From: an uncultured Helcococcus sp.
GTDB taxonomy: Bacteria > Bacillota > Clostridia > Tissierellales > Peptoniphilaceae
DNA length: 15,288 bases
Direction: 5' to 3'
Assembly: GCF_946998255.1 (NCBI RefSeq)
Contig: NZ_CAMPYN010000031.1
Location: 1-15,288, forward strand
In this document: piece by piece, positions 13,987-15,288 of the stretch
How the letters are laid out: each line of letters opens with the position of its first letter
How positions within the stretch are numbered: the first letter of the stretch is position 1
Position numbers and translations under genes: made by a program
Notes under the pieces: generated by a model
Seen by the model: only the letters and a program-made list of their open reading frames with translations
What the model was told of the DNA's origin: nothing
The model's database searches: none

Positions 13987-15057
13987 TTATAGATAATAAT
14001 CCATATCCTTTACCATGTATCTTGGATTTGGCATTTTATCTGTTGTGATATAACCTGCTTCTGCTTTTATTAAAGCAGGGATTCTATTTACTAGGTTAGA
14101 ACATGTTAGTCTTACTGTGTCTGGATTGTCCATTACAAGTTTTGTATCTGGTTCACCTTCAAAGGTCCATCTGTTGATGTCATAATTTTCAGGAGCATAA
14201 ACATATCCTAGGTTGTGTGTTTCGATCGTGATACCTTCTTCAGTTTCTGTAGTTACCACAAATTCTGTACCAGTAGCGTCACCAGCTTTTATTGTCATAT
14301 TTAAGGTTGAAGATTCTAAATCTTCTGTGTGGGTTACAGAAATACTCTTTTGAGTTTGAGATGTTATTGTAAGTCCTAATTTTTCACATAACCAACCATT
14401 TTGATTCCACATATATGAAGGAATTACCTTTCCTTCTTCTATAGCTGTTAGGGTTTCTTTATAGTTTAAGTCATTGTATTGACCAAACTTTTCATTGAAA
14501 TCTTCTTGGTTTAATCCTGCACCGTGACCTTCAGCTAAAGCTATTCCGTAGTCTTCAACATTGTAGCTGCTTATACCATGGATCTTTTTGATATCGAACA
14601 ATGATCCTGCTACTGTATCTACTAAAACACCCCAATACATGTCAGGATATCCACTACCTGAAAGTGTACAATTATTTTCTTTTGCTAATTTGTCTAATTC
14701 TTCAGTTAACTCTTTGCTTGAATTCCAAGGATATAGAGCTTCTTCACATGTACTTATAGCATTTACTCCATGTTTTGCACATAGTTTATAAACATCTGAA
14801 ATTTCTTCAACAGTAGACCTTGTTGCTACTATACAAACATCTGGCTTTTCAGCTTCTAAGCATTTTTCAAATTTTTCTGCAGTTTGTATTTTAATTCCCT
14901 TGTCTTCACTTTCTATAACAAAGCCTATATCTTTTCCGACTATATCTGGATTGTTGTCAAAGGCGCCAACAATTTCACCACCTTTTTCTAAGCTATATCT
15001 CATAAGATATTTAGCCATCTTACCGCATCCAAATTGTACGATTTTAATTTTTCCCAT
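13987..15057 (-). CDS. NAD(P)H-dependent amine dehydrogenase, 2,4-diaminopentanoate dehydrogenase (Ord) family
   Basis: The 356-residue cytoplasmic protein has an N-terminal Rossmann domain (about 3-125) with VQFGCGKMA (Gly10, Gly12, Ala15) and an acidic residue Asp34 at the end of strand 2, followed by a dihydrodipicolinate-reductase-like C-terminal domain. The order CIVATRSTVEE, NAISTCEEALYPW and a C-terminal half with GHGAGLNQEDF fits the family that includes 2,4-diaminopentanoate dehydrogenase of clostridial ornithine oxidation. This member is divergent from the clostridial enzyme I can recall, so the substrate is uncertain; another 2-amino acid or diamine is possible. Start: ATG at 15057 with AGGAG 7 bases upstream. 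It is a single-gene unit with its own promoter, a promoter-overlapping palindrome and its own terminator. Arginase 2 kb away could supply ornithine for such a route (inference). Confidence 0.8.
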   Translation of the reverse strand: MGKIKIVQFGCGKMAKYLMRYSLEKGGEIVGAFDNNPDIVGKDIGFVIESEDKGIKIQTAEKFEKCLEAEKPDVCIVATRSTVEEISDVYKLCAKHGVNAISTCEEALYPWNSSKELTEELDKLAKENNCTLSGSGYPDMYWGVLVDTVAGSLFDIKKIHGISSYNVEDYGIALAEGHGAGLNQEDFNEKFGQYNDLNYKETLTAIEEGKVIPSYMWNQNGWLCEKLGLTITSQTQKSISVTHTEDLESSTLNMTIKAGDATGTEFVVTTETEEGITIETHNLGYVYAPENYDINRWTFEGEPDTKLVMDNPDTVRLTCSNLVNRIPALIKAEAGYITTDKMPNPRYMVKDMDYYL

Positions 15058-15072
15058 TTTAGTCTCCTTTTC

Positions 15073-15094
15073 TTGTATAGTAATATTACTACAA
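15073..15094. promoter_or_regulatory. Candidate operator of the amine dehydrogenase gene
   Basis: TTGTATAGTAAT (15073-15084) and ATTACTACAA (15085-15094) form an inverted repeat with a 2-base asymmetry. The inner 14 bases, TAGTAATATTACTA (15078-15091), are a perfect palindrome. It overlaps the -10/start region of either promoter candidate, the classic place for a repressor. The regulator is not in the window. Confidence 0.5.
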
Positions 15095-15116
15095 TATAAT
15101 TATAAACCTTTGTCAA
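15088..15116 (-). promoter_or_regulatory. Promoter region of the amine dehydrogenase gene
   Basis: On the minus strand TTGACA (15116-15111) is followed after 17 bases by TGTAGT (15093-15088), a perfect -35 with a weak -10. A perfect TATAAT also lies at 15104-15099 but without a fitting -35. One of the two should drive the gene. Confidence 0.55.
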
Positions 15117-15132
15117 ATAAAAAACTATATAA

Positions 15133-15171
15133 AAAACAAAAAGTTGTTGCGAAATTTTTCGCAACAACTCC
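15133..15171 (-). terminator. Terminator of the YebC-family gene (copy 2 of a repeated hairpin)
   Basis: Arms AGTTGTTGCGAAA (15142-15154) and TTTCGCAACAACT (15157-15169) are perfectly complementary. On the minus strand a T run follows. It begins 8 bases past the YebC-family stop codon. It matches the dehydrogenase terminator at 13921-13948 in 27 of 28 bases, including the loop. Confidence 0.85.
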
Positions 15172-15176
15172 ACTTA

Positions 15177-15288
15177 TTATTCTTCAACAATCACATTATG
15201 ATATATCTTATTTACATCATCTGAATCATTTAACATATTCATTAACTTATTGAATGCAGCAATTTCATCCTTATCACTTAGAGTCACA
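15177..15288 (-). CDS. YebC/PmpR (TACO1) family protein, C-terminal end only
   Basis: The last 37 codons are in the window and the gene continues beyond its right edge. The visible end reads VTLSDKDEIAAF, then a helix LMNMLNDSDD and VNKIYHNVIVEE before TAA at 15177-15179. The acidic helix followed by DDV..[IV]YHN at the very end is the hallmark of this family's C-terminus. Members are DNA-binding regulators or help ribosomes past difficult stretches such as proline runs, depending on the subgroup; that cannot be decided from this end. It is followed by the copy-2 hairpin terminator. Only the tail is seen, so length and start cannot be judged. Confidence 0.85.
   Translation of the reverse strand, partial: VTLSDKDEIAAFNKLMNMLNDSDDVNKIYHNVIVEE

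Overview
The window is AT-rich DNA with dense, single-direction gene blocks, strong AGGAGG-type ribosome binding sites, many factor-independent terminators and a T-box leader. This fits a low-GC Gram-positive anaerobe. The gene families (a BrnQ transporter under a T-box, a DUF4298 protein, an ornithine-pathway-like amine dehydrogenase) suggest a Clostridia/Tissierellia relative such as the Peptoniphilus/Anaerococcus group, but that placement is inference. There are no rRNA or tRNA genes, intact insertion sequences, phage genes or Cas genes.

Layout. 1-1857 (minus): a probable terminator, then a two-gene unit of a lipoprotein followed by a four-helix membrane protein that carries the same soluble domain twice. 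2159-4601 (plus): a MATE exporter, a small DUF2871 membrane protein and a small two-helix membrane protein. The last of these has an unusual long-range inverted repeat reaching its ribosome binding site. 4614-7710: a lactose/cellobiose-type phosphotransferase system split around a divergent promoter region. IIB and IIA read left, while IIC and an overlapping TIM-barrel-like DUF7916 protein read right. 7731-10500 (minus): a small coding-like remnant and an MgtA-type magnesium P-type ATPase. 10633-10935 (plus): a DUF4298 protein. 10989-11885 (minus): arginase. 11945-13612 (plus): a consensus promoter, a T-box leader with a probable isoleucine (ATC) specifier, and the branched-chain amino acid transporter BrnQ. 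13677-13898: an unexplained array of four 37-base palindromes at a 51-52 base period. 13987-15057 (minus): an amine dehydrogenase of the 2,4-diaminopentanoate dehydrogenase family. 15177-15288 (minus): the C-terminal end of a YebC/PmpR-family protein.

How the genes may work together. IIA, IIB and IIC make a complete sugar-specific PTS set, with the DUF7916 protein translationally linked to IIC as a possible handler of the imported sugar phosphate. Arginase (arginine to ornithine), the Ord-like dehydrogenase (oxidative ornithine route) and BrnQ suggest amino-acid fermentation. The other ornithine-pathway enzymes are not in the window.

The points most worth a second look are the palindrome array at 13695-13886, the leader folding onto the ribosome binding site at 4038-4153, the divergently split PTS, the near-identical terminators on both sides of the dehydrogenase gene, and the coding remnant downstream of mgtA. 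I did not find a clear new defence or mobile system. Several start codons were moved downstream on the basis of ribosome binding sites (IIA, IIB, arginase, BrnQ).
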